Shown here: one piece after another, positions 23,947 to 33,011 of the stretch | Numbering within the stretch: the first letter of the stretch is position 1 | How the letters are laid out: every line of letters begins with the position of its first letter | Translations under genes and position numbers: made by a program | The notes under the pieces: generated by a model | The model's database searches: none | What the model was told of the DNA's origin: nothing | What the model saw: the letters and a program-made list of their open reading frames with translations, nothing else | From: Rhodococcus sovatensis | GTDB lineage: Bacteria; Actinomycetota; Actinomycetes; Mycobacteriales; Mycobacteriaceae | DNA: 64,000 bases | Direction: 5' to 3' | Assembly (NCBI RefSeq): GCF_037327425.1 | Contig: NZ_CP147846.1 | Span: 3,720,001 to 3,784,000, forward strand

Positions 23947-25122
23947 TCACTGTAGTTCTCCTTCTGTCGACCCGAGGTCGTCTTCTTCGAAATAGGCGGG
24001 GATCTGCAGGGTGAAGGTCGATCCGGTGCCGAGCTTGCTCCACAGCGAGATGCTCCCGTTGTGGTTGGCTGCGACGTGTTTGGCAATGGCCAGGCCGAGA
24101 CCTGTACCTCCCGTTGCCCGCGAACGAGCTTTGTCGACGCGGAAGAATCGTTCGAAGACCCGCTCCTGGTCTTCCTTGGCTATTCCGATGCCTCGGTCGG
24201 TGACCGCGAACGCGACACAACTGTTGCGCAGCGCACGAGTAACGGACACCGGTGAGCCATCGGACGAGTAGGCGATCGCGTTCTGGATGAGGTTCGCGAG
24301 TGCGGTGACCAACAGCGCTTGATCACCGAGCACCTCCAGACCGCTCGGATGATCGGTCGTGACCGTGATGCCCGCATTCTCGGCGGCGATCTTCGATCGG
24401 TCGAGCGCCTCGTTGACGACGGTATCGACGTCGACGACCTCGAGATCGGGCAGCTTCTCGGCGCCCTGCAACCGCGACAGTGCGATCAGTTCGGTCACCA
24501 TGTTGCCGAGCCGCTTGGATTCTGCCACTACTTTGCCGCCGAAGTGGCGCACGGAGTCAGGATCGTCGGCGGATTCGAGAAGCGCTTCGGCAAGCAAACT
24601 CATCGCGCCGACGGGCGTCTTCAGCTCGTGGCTGACATTGGCCACAAAATCCCGACGCGTTGCTTCCATTCGGACCTGCTCGGAATCGTCGTCGGCGAAG
24701 AGGACGACGAATCGTTGGTCTTCTTTGCTGAGCATCCGCGCCACGCACCGCACGGCCATGCGGTCACGGCTGGTGCTGGTTCGGACATCTCTCGAACTGA
24801 TGTCGACTTCGACCGGATTGCCGTCTGCGAGTACTTTCTGAGCCGCTTCCCACGCACGATCGTCGATCAGGCGATTACGCACCAACCCGAGCTCCTCGGC
24901 CCGAGGATTCGACAGCACCACGTCGTGAAACCGGTCGACGACTGCGATTCCGCTCTCCGACGCGAGGATGATCAGATCCAGCACCTGGGACATCGTCAGG
25001 CCAGAACTCGCGCGTGCCCGCTCCGAATGTCGGGTTGCGAGATACGGGATCAGGACGCTGCCGACGAGATATCCCACGAAGGCCGTTGCAATAGCCAGCA
25101 GCACAGCCGATGTAACACTCAC
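23947..25122 (-). CDS. senX3: Sensor histidine kinase SenX3
   Basis: The 391-residue kinase has an N-terminal membrane segment around residues 4-28, a PAS-like region near 55-150, His165 in FVANVSHELKTP, and the catalytic ATPase motifs NLIQNAI, DRGIGI and GGTGLGLAIAK. It phosphorylates RegX3 under low phosphate. The GTG start is used. The region upstream holds its promoter but I could not find a clear repeated RegX3 box. Confidence 0.95.
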   Translation of the reverse strand: MSVTSAVLLAIATAFVGYLVGSVLIPYLATRHSERARASSGLTMSQVLDLIILASESGIAVVDRFHDVVLSNPRAEELGLVRNRLIDDRAWEAAQKVLADGNPVEVDISSRDVRTSTSRDRMAVRCVARMLSKEDQRFVVLFADDDSEQVRMEATRRDFVANVSHELKTPVGAMSLLAEALLESADDPDSVRHFGGKVVAESKRLGNMVTELIALSRLQGAEKLPDLEVVDVDTVVNEALDRSKIAAENAGITVTTDHPSGLEVLGDQALLVTALANLIQNAIAYSSDGSPVSVTRALRNSCVAFAVTDRGIGIAKEDQERVFERFFRVDKARSRATGGTGLGLAIAKHVAANHNGSISLWSKLGTGSTFTLQIPAYFEEDDLGSTEGELQ

Positions 25123-25229
25123 ACCCGAATCGTACGTTCGATGGACAGCTCACATACGCAGGGTGCAGGCATTTCCCTGGTAGTCATAGCCCAAGTCGGC
25201 AGTGTTCTTCGACCGTTCACCTGGAGTTG

Positions 25230-25261
25230 TCCGCAGGACCCACCGCTGCGGGCCCTGCGGA
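25230..25261 (-). terminator. Hairpin after gpm
   Basis: TCCGCAGG at 25230-25237 pairs with CCTGCGGA at 25254-25261 around a GC-rich loop, 13 bases past the gpm stop on the minus strand. No T-run follows, so its efficiency is uncertain. It sits in the leader region of senX3 and may limit readthrough from gpm into senX3. Confidence 0.5.
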
Positions 25262-25273
25262 TCGAGCCAGGGC

Positions 25274-26029
25274 TTACTTGGCACCCTGATTTGCGACTGC
25301 AGCTGCTCCCGCGGCCGCAGCTTCCGGGTCCAGGTACGTTCCGCCCGGGTTCGTCGGGACGAGTTTTCCGTCTCCGTCACCGAAGTTGTACTGCAGCGGG
25401 ATGCCCGTCGGGATGTTCAGGCCGGCGATGTCGGCGTCGGAAATCTCGTCGAGGTACTTCACCAGAGCGCGAAGCGAGTTGCCGTGCGCGGCGACGAGCA
25501 CGTTCTTGCCCGCTTTCAGCTCGGCGACGATCGTCTCCTCGAAGTACGGGATGAGCCGGTCGACGACGTCCTTCAAGCACTCGGTCATCGGCACGCTCGG
25601 CAGATCCGCGTATCTCGGGTCGCCGTCCTGGCTGTACTCGCTGGACGCTTCGATCGCGGGCGGCGGGGTGTCGTAGCTCCGACGCCACAGCATGAATTGC
25701 TCGTCGCCGAACTTGTCTTTGGTCTCGGCCTTGTTGAGCCCCTGCAGGGCGCCGTAGTGACGCTCGTTCAGGCGCCAGTCGCGGACGACGGGAATCCAGT
25801 GGCGGTCGGCTGCATCGAGCGCGATGTTCGCGGTACTGATCGCTCGACGCAGCAACGACGTGTACAGCACGTCGGGCAGAACACCTGCTTCGGCCAGAAG
25901 CTCTCCCGCGCGCTTTCCTTCGGACTCGCCCTTCTCCGTCAGGCGGACGTCCACCCATCCGGTGAACTGGTTGGACGCGTTCCATTCGCTCTCGCCGTGG
26001 CGAAGCAAAATCAAGGTTCCGATGCTCAT
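25274..26029 (-). CDS. gpmA: 2,3-bisphosphoglycerate-dependent phosphoglycerate mutase
   Basis: The 251-residue glycolytic enzyme interconverts 3- and 2-phosphoglycerate. The catalytic His11 is in LLRHGESEWN, and RRAISTANIAL, WRLNERHYGALQG and AAHGNSLRAL follow in the canonical order. It ends in an Ala-rich C-terminus typical of actinobacteria. The start overlaps the ltrA stop as ATGA. Gene order gpm-senX3-regX3 is the same as in mycobacteria. Confidence 0.97.
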   Translation of the reverse strand: MSIGTLILLRHGESEWNASNQFTGWVDVRLTEKGESEGKRAGELLAEAGVLPDVLYTSLLRRAISTANIALDAADRHWIPVVRDWRLNERHYGALQGLNKAETKDKFGDEQFMLWRRSYDTPPPAIEASSEYSQDGDPRYADLPSVPMTECLKDVVDRLIPYFEETIVAELKAGKNVLVAAHGNSLRALVKYLDEISDADIAGLNIPTGIPLQYNFGDGDGKLVPTNPGGTYLDPEAAAAGAAAVANQGAK

Positions 26030-27231
26030 GGGGTCAGTTTCTCATGTTCGGCTTCGAGGGGTCGGTGCACGACGAGTACCGCAACGACGACAACCATGAC
26101 CACTGCCGTCAGCGTGATGGGTATGGGGATCAGTGGGTCGAGAAGAATCAGCAACGCACCGACCGGAACAACGGTGTTGACGAGGCGATCGGCATTGTCC
26201 TTGATGGCGATGAACCAGATTCCGAGTACGAACACGGCGATCGGAACTGTCACCGTGAACGACGCGGCTACGTCGCCCAGCTCGCTGTGATGGGTCAGCA
26301 CGTCGATCTCGACCTCGATGCCTGCCGAGAACGCGCCTGCGGCAGCGAAGACGAAGTAGTGAACGTACCCGTACTTCAGCGAGTTCGTGAGGGTGCCGAT
26401 CGCCTTGTGGTGCGGTGGCCAGAAATAGATCCACCAGAGCGCCGCCGTCACGACGAGGGTCAGCACCGAGATCGAAATCAACGGTGCGAGAGCGGTATCT
26501 TCCTGCAGGGCTTCGATGATCGCATTGGCCGATGCGAGCAGACTCTCACCCAGCAAGATGAGGGTGAACAACCCGTAGCGCTCGGTGATGTGGTGGGGAT
26601 GCCACGGCGTCGTGCCGCCGGTCTTCTCGGCGACGACAGGAATCATGATCTCCGCGGCGGCGAACACCACGAACAAGATTCCCTGAGCCGGACCGCCTGG
26701 AATCAGGAGCCATAGCACCCACAGCACCTGCACTACGGCGATTCCGCCCGCGTACGTCAGCGCGGTCCTGCGGTGTTCCGACGACGTGGAGGCACGCAAC
26801 CATTGCGCCACCATCGCGATGCGCATGACCACGTAGCCGAGTACCAGGATGGCGAAATCCTTGTCTGCGAACGCCGGCTCGATCCCCGCCGCCAGGACGA
26901 GCACGCCTGCCATCTGGACGACCGTCAGCACCCGGTACAGCCAGTCGTCGTTGTCGAACGATGTCGCGAACCAGGTGAAGTTCATCCACGCCCACCAGAT
27001 GGCGAAGAACACCATCAGGTAGCTCACGATGCCTTCGGCGATATGGTTCTCGGTCAACGAGTGATGCAACTGCACTGCGGCGATACTGACTGCAACGACG
27101 AAGACCAGGTCGAAGAACAGCTCGAGCGGACTCGCGGAACGATGAGGTTGCTGCGGATCGCGTGGGCGCATCGGGGCGAGACTGAACGACGTCGTCGGTA
27201 GGTTCACGGGTAGCACGATAAGCGATTCCAC
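26026..27231 (-). CDS. Low-temperature-requirement A (LtrA) family membrane protein
   Basis: The product is up to 401 residues with about ten to eleven hydrophobic segments. The N-terminal PLELFFDLVFVVAV and the later ERYGLFTLILLGESL are the hallmarks of the LtrA family, whose biochemical role is unknown. The GTG start at 27231 is the longest; GTGs at 27216 and 27207 and an ATG at 27171 are alternatives, since none has a good ribosome-binding site. The protein is coupled to gpm by an ATGA overlap, and the region upstream carries unusual periodic repeats. Confidence 0.85.
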   Translation of the reverse strand: MESLIVLPVNLPTTSFSLAPMRPRDPQQPHRSASPLELFFDLVFVVAVSIAAVQLHHSLTENHIAEGIVSYLMVFFAIWWAWMNFTWFATSFDNDDWLYRVLTVVQMAGVLVLAAGIEPAFADKDFAILVLGYVVMRIAMVAQWLRASTSSEHRRTALTYAGGIAVVQVLWVLWLLIPGGPAQGILFVVFAAAEIMIPVVAEKTGGTTPWHPHHITERYGLFTLILLGESLLASANAIIEALQEDTALAPLISISVLTLVVTAALWWIYFWPPHHKAIGTLTNSLKYGYVHYFVFAAAGAFSAGIEVEIDVLTHHSELGDVAASFTVTVPIAVFVLGIWFIAIKDNADRLVNTVVPVGALLILLDPLIPIPITLTAVVMVVVVAVLVVHRPLEAEHEKLTP

Positions 27232-27245
27232 GGGATCAATCGAGG

Positions 27246-27327
27246 CAAGCTAGCACCGTTCTTGCCAAGCTAGGCACAGTTTTCACGTCCGAGCGCGTGT
27301 GCCAGGTCGGCAAAAGAGGTGCCAGGT
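27246..27327. promoter_or_regulatory. Two sets of 20-base-period direct repeats upstream of ltrA
   Basis: Reading the plus strand, CAAGCTAGCAC at 27246-27256 recurs as CAAGCTAGGCAC at 27266-27277, and GTGCCAGGT at 27299-27307 recurs at 27319-27327, each with a 20-base step. Two helical turns between copies fits binding of a dimer series on one face of the DNA. The region is upstream of ltrA and downstream of cydB, so ltrA control is the likely role. Confidence 0.5.
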
Positions 27328-27344
27328 TCCGAAAAGCCCTCGAT

Positions 27345-28379
27345 TCAGCTCGTGAACTTCAACCCGTGCGAGCGCCCGATCGCCGAGGTGGAGATCCGCT
27401 GCCGGAACACCCAGTACGTCCAGCCTTGGTACAGCACGACCACCGGCGCCATGAACGCCGCGACCCACGTCATGACACCGAGCGTGTAGGGGCTCGACGA
27501 CGCGTTCGCCACGGTCAGGCTGTACTCCGGATCCAGCGTGGACGGCATGACATTCGGAAACAGCGAGGCGAACAGCAGTGTCACCGTACTGACGATCGCC
27601 ACGGATGTGAGTGCGAAAGCCCAGCCTTCACGTTCCATCCGGGTCAACGCCACGACCGCGAGCAGAGCCCCGGCCGCGAGCGCTACCAAGATCCATGTCC
27701 ACCCCGTTCCGTATGCGATCTGTGTCCACAACACGAAGGCACCCGCGACCGGAACCGCCGGAATTGCGAGCCGCGCGGCGATCGCCACTGCATCCCCTCG
27801 AATCTCGTCGGCGGACTTCAAGGCAAGAAATACGGCACCGTGCAACGCGAACACCAGAGCCGTTGTCAGGCCGCCCAACAATGCGTACGGGTTCAGAAGG
27901 TCGAAGAAGCTGGAGACCACCTGCTTCTGCGCATCGATCTCGACCCCGCGCACGATGTTCGCGAATGCAACTCCCCATAGCACCGCGGGTACCCAAGAAC
28001 CGAAGACGATTCCCCAGTCGCACCGCCGACGCCAGGCGTCATCGTCGATCTTCGCGCGCCATTCGATGGCGACGATACGAACGATCAACGCCACCAGGAT
28101 GATCAACAGCGGAAGGTAGAAGCCGGAGAACAGCGTCGCGTACCAGTCCGGGAACGCCGCGAACAATGCTCCGCCCGCGGTGATCAGCCAGACCTCGTTG
28201 CCGTCCCACACCGGCCCGATCGTGTTGAGCGCGACCCTGCGACGAACGTCGGGCGGAATGCCCGTTCGCCGACCCACGATGGGCATCAGCATCCCGACAC
28301 CGAAGTCGAACCCTTCCAACAGGAAATAGCCGACGAACAGCACTGCGACGATGACGAACCACAGTTCGGGAAGTCCCAT
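27345..28379 (-). CDS. cydB: Cytochrome bd ubiquinol/menaquinol oxidase subunit II
   Basis: The 344-residue membrane subunit has the family's opening LPELWFVIVAVLFVGYFLLEGFDFGVGML, then WDGNEVWLITAGGALFAAFPDWYAT, and eight or so further hydrophobic helices. With CydA it forms the high-affinity terminal oxidase that reduces oxygen without pumping protons. It follows cydA after 9 bases. No cydDC assembly genes lie next to it, contrary to the common cydABDC order. Confidence 0.96.
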   Translation of the reverse strand: MGLPELWFVIVAVLFVGYFLLEGFDFGVGMLMPIVGRRTGIPPDVRRRVALNTIGPVWDGNEVWLITAGGALFAAFPDWYATLFSGFYLPLLIILVALIVRIVAIEWRAKIDDDAWRRRCDWGIVFGSWVPAVLWGVAFANIVRGVEIDAQKQVVSSFFDLLNPYALLGGLTTALVFALHGAVFLALKSADEIRGDAVAIAARLAIPAVPVAGAFVLWTQIAYGTGWTWILVALAAGALLAVVALTRMEREGWAFALTSVAIVSTVTLLFASLFPNVMPSTLDPEYSLTVANASSSPYTLGVMTWVAAFMAPVVVLYQGWTYWVFRQRISTSAIGRSHGLKFTS

Positions 28380-28388
28380 GGCAGTCTC

Positions 28389-29882
28389 CTAGTACTCGAA
28401 CGAAAGCTGTTTGGGCTCAGCAGGATCCGGTGGATTCTTGTCGTGATCCTGCGGCCCCTCCTTCGCGTACCGAATCATGAGTTTCAACCACACGACACCC
28501 AGTGCGCCGTACAGCAGCGTGAACGTGATGATCGAAACCCACACCGTCGCCGCGGAGTGATTCGAAACGCCCTGATCGACGGTCAGCCTGATCATGTCGA
28601 CACCGGTGGGGTTGGGGTGGACCATCCACGGCTGCCGACCCATCTCGGTGAAGACCCATCCGGCACTGTTGGCGAGGAACGGCATCGGGATTGCGATCAG
28701 CGCGAGCCACGAGTACCACCGCTGATCGGGGACACGCCCACGACGCGTCACCCATAGTCCTGCCAGTGCGAGGGCCGCCGATCCCGCTGCGAGTCCGATC
28801 ATCGCCCGAAACGCCCAGTACGTCACGAACAGATTGGGCGTGTAGTTTCCCGGACCGAATTCCTGCTCGTACTGCTCCTGGAGTTGGTTGACGCCCTGCA
28901 GCGTGACGCCGGAGAACTTGCCCTCGGCGAGGAACGGAAGGACGAACGGCAGCTCTATCACCGAGGTGACACTGTCGCAGTTGTTGTGTGTACCGATGGT
29001 CAGCACCGAGAAGTTCGGATCGGTCTCGGTGTTGCACAACGATTCCGCCGACGCCATCTTCATCGGCTGCTGCACGAACATCAATTTGCCCTGCGAATCG
29101 CCCGTCCATGCCACCGCGACGCCCGCGACGATCATGACCAGCAATGCCAATCGCGTTGCCGGACGGAACATTCGCCGAGCATCGTCGGTCAGTTGTGCAG
29201 CCTCCCCCGCCTCGACATGACCCGCCTCAGCATCCCGGGCCCGGCGGACATTTCGAACCATCCACCAGCCGGAAATCCCCGCGACGAAGGTTCCGGCCGT
29301 CAGGAATGCTCCAGCGATGACGTGCGGATACGCCACCAACGCCGTGTTGTTCGACAGCAGATCCCCGATGCTCGTCAGCTGCGCCCGTCCGCTCTCGGAG
29401 TTGTACTCGGCACCGACGGGATGCTGCATGAACGAGTTCGCGACGATGATGAAGTACCCGGACGCATTGACTCCGATCGCGACCAACCAGATGGTGGCCA
29501 GGTGCACACCACGAGGCAGCCGATCCCACCCGAATATCCACAGACCCAGGAAAGTGGATTCGAGGAAGAACGCGACGAGCCCCTCCATCGCCAACGGCGC
29601 ACCGAACACATCGCCCACGAAGCGCGAGTACTCGCTCCAGTTCATGCCGAACTGGAATTCCTGCACGATCCCGGTCGCCACTCCGAGCGCGAAGTTGATC
29701 AGGAACAACTTGCCGAAGAATTTGGTAAGGCGGTACCAATGATCCTTTTTGGTGATCATCCACATCGTCTGCATGACGGCGATCATCGGCGCAAGACCGA
29801 TCGTCAAGGGCACCAGAACGAAGTGGTAGACAGTCGTGATTCCGAACTGCCACCTCGACAGATCCAACGCGTCCATGGCCAC
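28389..29882 (-). CDS. cydA: Cytochrome bd oxidase subunit I
   Basis: The 497-residue subunit carries haems b558, b595 and d. The haem ligand His20 is in GITTVYHFVLVP, and the GNYTP and NSAGWVFTEMGRQPW regions that follow are the late CydA signatures. The Q-loop is short, as in other actinobacteria. A GTG at 29882 and an ATG two codons later are both possible starts. No Rex-like TGTGA-N-TCACA site is visible in the region upstream. Confidence 0.96.
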   Translation of the reverse strand: MAMDALDLSRWQFGITTVYHFVLVPLTIGLAPMIAVMQTMWMITKKDHWYRLTKFFGKLFLINFALGVATGIVQEFQFGMNWSEYSRFVGDVFGAPLAMEGLVAFFLESTFLGLWIFGWDRLPRGVHLATIWLVAIGVNASGYFIIVANSFMQHPVGAEYNSESGRAQLTSIGDLLSNNTALVAYPHVIAGAFLTAGTFVAGISGWWMVRNVRRARDAEAGHVEAGEAAQLTDDARRMFRPATRLALLVMIVAGVAVAWTGDSQGKLMFVQQPMKMASAESLCNTETDPNFSVLTIGTHNNCDSVTSVIELPFVLPFLAEGKFSGVTLQGVNQLQEQYEQEFGPGNYTPNLFVTYWAFRAMIGLAAGSAALALAGLWVTRRGRVPDQRWYSWLALIAIPMPFLANSAGWVFTEMGRQPWMVHPNPTGVDMIRLTVDQGVSNHSAATVWVSIITFTLLYGALGVVWLKLMIRYAKEGPQDHDKNPPDPAEPKQLSFEY

Positions 29883-29962
29883 CCCAGCTCAACGGAATGT
29901 TGGTGACTATAGCCCCGTCGAGCTGGTAGTGCGTGCGGAATTACCGCCACCCACCGGGTGGG

Positions 29963-31438
29963 TCAGCGCACCCCCGCCCATACTTCCCGCGTCGAGGGCC
30001 GCGGATCGTCGACCACGCCGGACTGCTCGCCGAACATCATCACCGACCTGTCACTGCCGTACTGCACCCAACCAGGCGAACCGTCACGAACGAAGTCGAC
30101 CCACGCTCGGTGCATCTCGTCGGCAATCTTCTGTGGAGGATTCGTACCGGTGATGCGAGCTGTTTCGGGCTTGTCCAATACATCGAAGACGAACGGGATC
30201 TCGAGTGCATGGCAAGCGCCGAGCCGACCGTCGAAGAGCGGCGAACGCCACGTGAATTCGTAGACGAATGCTCGCCCGTCCCTCGACTCGACGACCCTGA
30301 GCGCTGGAATACGAAAGAACCAGTCGGTCATAAGGGCGATGAACAGCTCACCGGGAGTAGCGTCCGGGAACTGGGAGCGATAGGCATCGACGGCCGCATC
30401 GACGTCGACGCCGTAGGCAGCAAGCACCAACCGGACTCGCGCGGAGTCGATGTACTCGGTCACTCCTGCGGGAACGAGGAAGAACGCGAACTCCTCACTC
30501 GTAGTGCCGATCAGTATGTCCACGCTCGATCCTGCGCCCCCGGCGATCCGTCGATACGGCAGGTCGGGGACGACATCACCGTCGATGTACGGCTCGAACG
30601 GCATCATGTTGAATGCCAGTTCACCCCATGCACCGGTCGGAGCTTCGGCAGTGATCCGATCGCCGAGATCCCGCTGGGCATCGACGAGCTGATCCACCGG
30701 GACCGAACCGAGCCCATCGACCGTCGGGGCGACCCCGACCGCCTCGGCCAGCGCTGCCGCGACCTTCGTCGCAGTGGCCTCGGAGATGACGTGATGTCCC
30801 GCCCCGCTCTGCAGGATGGCGCGCTGGAACAGTCCGGACGCACGCGGCATCGACAGCAACGTCCCGACGCTCATGGCCCCCGCCGACTCCCCCGCGATGG
30901 TCACCCGGGCAGGGTCTCCGCCGAACGCCGCGATGTTCTCGCGTACCCATTCCAGCGCGGCGACCTGGTCGAGCAATCCACGGTTGGCCGGGGCACCTTC
31001 GACGCGAGCGAATCCGTCCGCGCCCAGTCGGTAGTTGATCGCCACCGCGACGATGCCGTCCCGGGCGAAGGCCGAACCGTCGTATATCGGGACCGCGTTG
31101 GAACCGTTGACGAACGCGCCACCGTGGATCCACACGAAGACCGGCAGACCGGACTCGGCAACATCCGGCGTCCACACGTTCACATTCAGGCAGTCCAGGC
31201 CCGGTACGACGGGTTCGGTCAGAATCTCGCTGGTCGGGGGTCGGTACCCGATCTTGGGAGCAGTGGCTCCCAGAGACACCGCGTCACGTACTCCGGACCA
31301 GGACGGCGGCGACGAGGGGGCTGCAAACCGCAGTGATCCGAAGGGTGCTTCGGCGTAAGGAATTCCGAGAAACTCGGTGACGGCTCCGGTGCGGCGACCG
31401 CGCAACCGGCCCTGGGCAATGTCGACAGTGACGTCCAT
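29963..31438 (-). CDS. Type-B carboxylesterase
   Basis: The 491-residue enzyme is an alpha/beta hydrolase of the carboxylesterase/cholinesterase type. Visible landmarks are the EFLGIPYAEAPFG start, DCLNVNVWTP near 82-91, the oxyanion Gly-Gly at 106-107 in WIHGGAF, the nucleophile Ser185 in GESAGAMSVG, a Glu in the TTSEEFAF region and a later His in GACHALEIPF. There is no signal peptide, so the enzyme is cytosolic. Physiological substrate is unknown. It lies alone between cydA and the VWA gene. Confidence 0.92.
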   Translation of the reverse strand: MDVTVDIAQGRLRGRRTGAVTEFLGIPYAEAPFGSLRFAAPSSPPSWSGVRDAVSLGATAPKIGYRPPTSEILTEPVVPGLDCLNVNVWTPDVAESGLPVFVWIHGGAFVNGSNAVPIYDGSAFARDGIVAVAINYRLGADGFARVEGAPANRGLLDQVAALEWVRENIAAFGGDPARVTIAGESAGAMSVGTLLSMPRASGLFQRAILQSGAGHHVISEATATKVAAALAEAVGVAPTVDGLGSVPVDQLVDAQRDLGDRITAEAPTGAWGELAFNMMPFEPYIDGDVVPDLPYRRIAGGAGSSVDILIGTTSEEFAFFLVPAGVTEYIDSARVRLVLAAYGVDVDAAVDAYRSQFPDATPGELFIALMTDWFFRIPALRVVESRDGRAFVYEFTWRSPLFDGRLGACHALEIPFVFDVLDKPETARITGTNPPQKIADEMHRAWVDFVRDGSPGWVQYGSDRSVMMFGEQSGVVDDPRPSTREVWAGVR

Positions 31439-31477
31439 GAATCCTTCCTACCGGAAAGAGTGGGCCAACCGCACTGA

Positions 31478-33004
31478 TTACCTCCCCACCTGTTCCGTCG
31501 CCAAGGCGTCGGCGGTGCTGGTCAGGCCCGTCAGATCTCGGACCACGCGAACTCGTTGACAATACTGCGCGTACTCCGGCAGGTCACAGGAGCCGAGACC
31601 CCACGAGTACCGCGGTTCCGGGGTGAGCCAGATGGTCTCCTTGGCGCGCCTGGTGATTTCCGCGAATGCTTCGATGCGCGGATCCAGGCCGTTCGAACGA
31701 CCGTCTGCCAGCACGAGAACCGTCGTTCGGCGGCTCACCGCATTTCCGTGGTCCTCCAGGAACTGGCTGAACGCGTTGCCGTGATCGGAATTGGCATCGA
31801 CGTCGAGAACGTCGCCACCGAAGACCAACCCCAACGCATGCTCGACGCTGTGGTCGGCGAAAAGGTCGGTGATCTCCACCAGATCCGATACGAATGCGAA
31901 CGTTCGAACCTGGCTGACGAGATCCTGCAATCCGTGGACCAGATGCAGCGTGAACCGCGCAGTGGCGCGGACCGACAGGCTCACGTCGGTCAGCAGCAGT
32001 AGGCGTGGTTTGTCCTCGCTTCGCTGCACCGTCACCGGCCGGAAGGGGACGCCGTCGTAGCGCATGTTCCGGCGCATCGTCCGTCCCGAATCCACCCGGC
32101 CCCGTGCACCCGCCTTCCGCCGGTGCGTCAGTGCCCCGTGCAGGCTCTGCGTCAGCCGGCGCAACGATTCCTCCAGTTCGGCACGCTCGAGCTCGCCGAC
32201 GTGATCGACCTTCGCGACTCGGTCCTCACGGCCCTCGACGATGGTGTTCTCCAGTGCAAGAAGCGTTTCCAAGTGATGCTTCAATGCCTCGGGCAAATTG
32301 GCGAGGACGCCGGCGAGTCGTTGACGCAACGCCGTCGCCTCGTCGAGAACGTCACCCTGAACTTCGTCGGGAAGGTCGTCGAGCCAGCCGAACAGTGCAT
32401 CCTGCTCGGCGACGGACAGGTCCGCGTCGACTTTGGTTCCGGTGGTCGTTGAGATCGCACCCGGGATACCGCCGCCTTTGAGGTGATCGGTTTCGATCTG
32501 TACGCGTTCACCCTCACCGAGATTGCTCGTCGAGTCCTTGCTGAACACGATCTCGTCGGTCATCGAGGCGAGGTCGATCTTGTTTGCTTCCTGATGCAAG
32601 TTGTACTGCGTCGCGAGATCATCCGGATCGAAGAACTCACGGATATCCGAGGGCGCCCCGTGCTCGTGCCCCTGCTCGGGTAGATTTCCCGGTTCCTCAC
32701 TGAGCGTGAAGGATTCGAGGACTCCTTCGTCGGAGAGGTCGTCGTGACCATGTCCGTGTCCACGCTGGCCATCGTCGTTCTGCACCTTCACAAGCGCAAA
32801 GAACAGCTCGAAGACCTCCTCGAACACCGGGTCACCGTCGCGATCCTTGACCAGTGAGACGCGGAGTGCCTCTCGCAGGAGCCGTCGATTCTCCAGCATC
32901 CCGGGTTGTGCTGCGGCCTGCATGGCGTCGAGCATCTCGGGTACCGAAATCCTCATACCGCGCAACCGAAGTAACCGCACGAATCGATGCAGGCTCTGCT
33001 CCAC
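31478..33004 (-). CDS. VWA-domain protein (CoxE-like) partner of MoxR, with histidine-rich segments
   Basis: From the GTG at 33004, eight bases after the moxR stop, the product is 508 residues. A helical part with MEQSLHRFVRLLRLRG at the start precedes a disordered middle that holds two His-rich patches, HGHGHDD near 83-89 and GHEHG near 112-116. The last 190 residues form a von Willebrand factor A domain with the DVSLS metal-binding motif at 340-344. MoxR-VWA pairs act as metal-insertion chaperones. Adjacent to a MoxR gene and the methanol dehydrogenase, it probably helps load that enzyme with metal. Confidence 0.85.
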   Translation of the reverse strand: MEQSLHRFVRLLRLRGMRISVPEMLDAMQAAAQPGMLENRRLLREALRVSLVKDRDGDPVFEEVFELFFALVKVQNDDGQRGHGHGHDDLSDEGVLESFTLSEEPGNLPEQGHEHGAPSDIREFFDPDDLATQYNLHQEANKIDLASMTDEIVFSKDSTSNLGEGERVQIETDHLKGGGIPGAISTTTGTKVDADLSVAEQDALFGWLDDLPDEVQGDVLDEATALRQRLAGVLANLPEALKHHLETLLALENTIVEGREDRVAKVDHVGELERAELEESLRRLTQSLHGALTHRRKAGARGRVDSGRTMRRNMRYDGVPFRPVTVQRSEDKPRLLLLTDVSLSVRATARFTLHLVHGLQDLVSQVRTFAFVSDLVEITDLFADHSVEHALGLVFGGDVLDVDANSDHGNAFSQFLEDHGNAVSRRTTVLVLADGRSNGLDPRIEAFAEITRRAKETIWLTPEPRYSWGLGSCDLPEYAQYCQRVRVVRDLTGLTSTADALATEQVGR

Positions 33005-33011
33005 GACCCGC

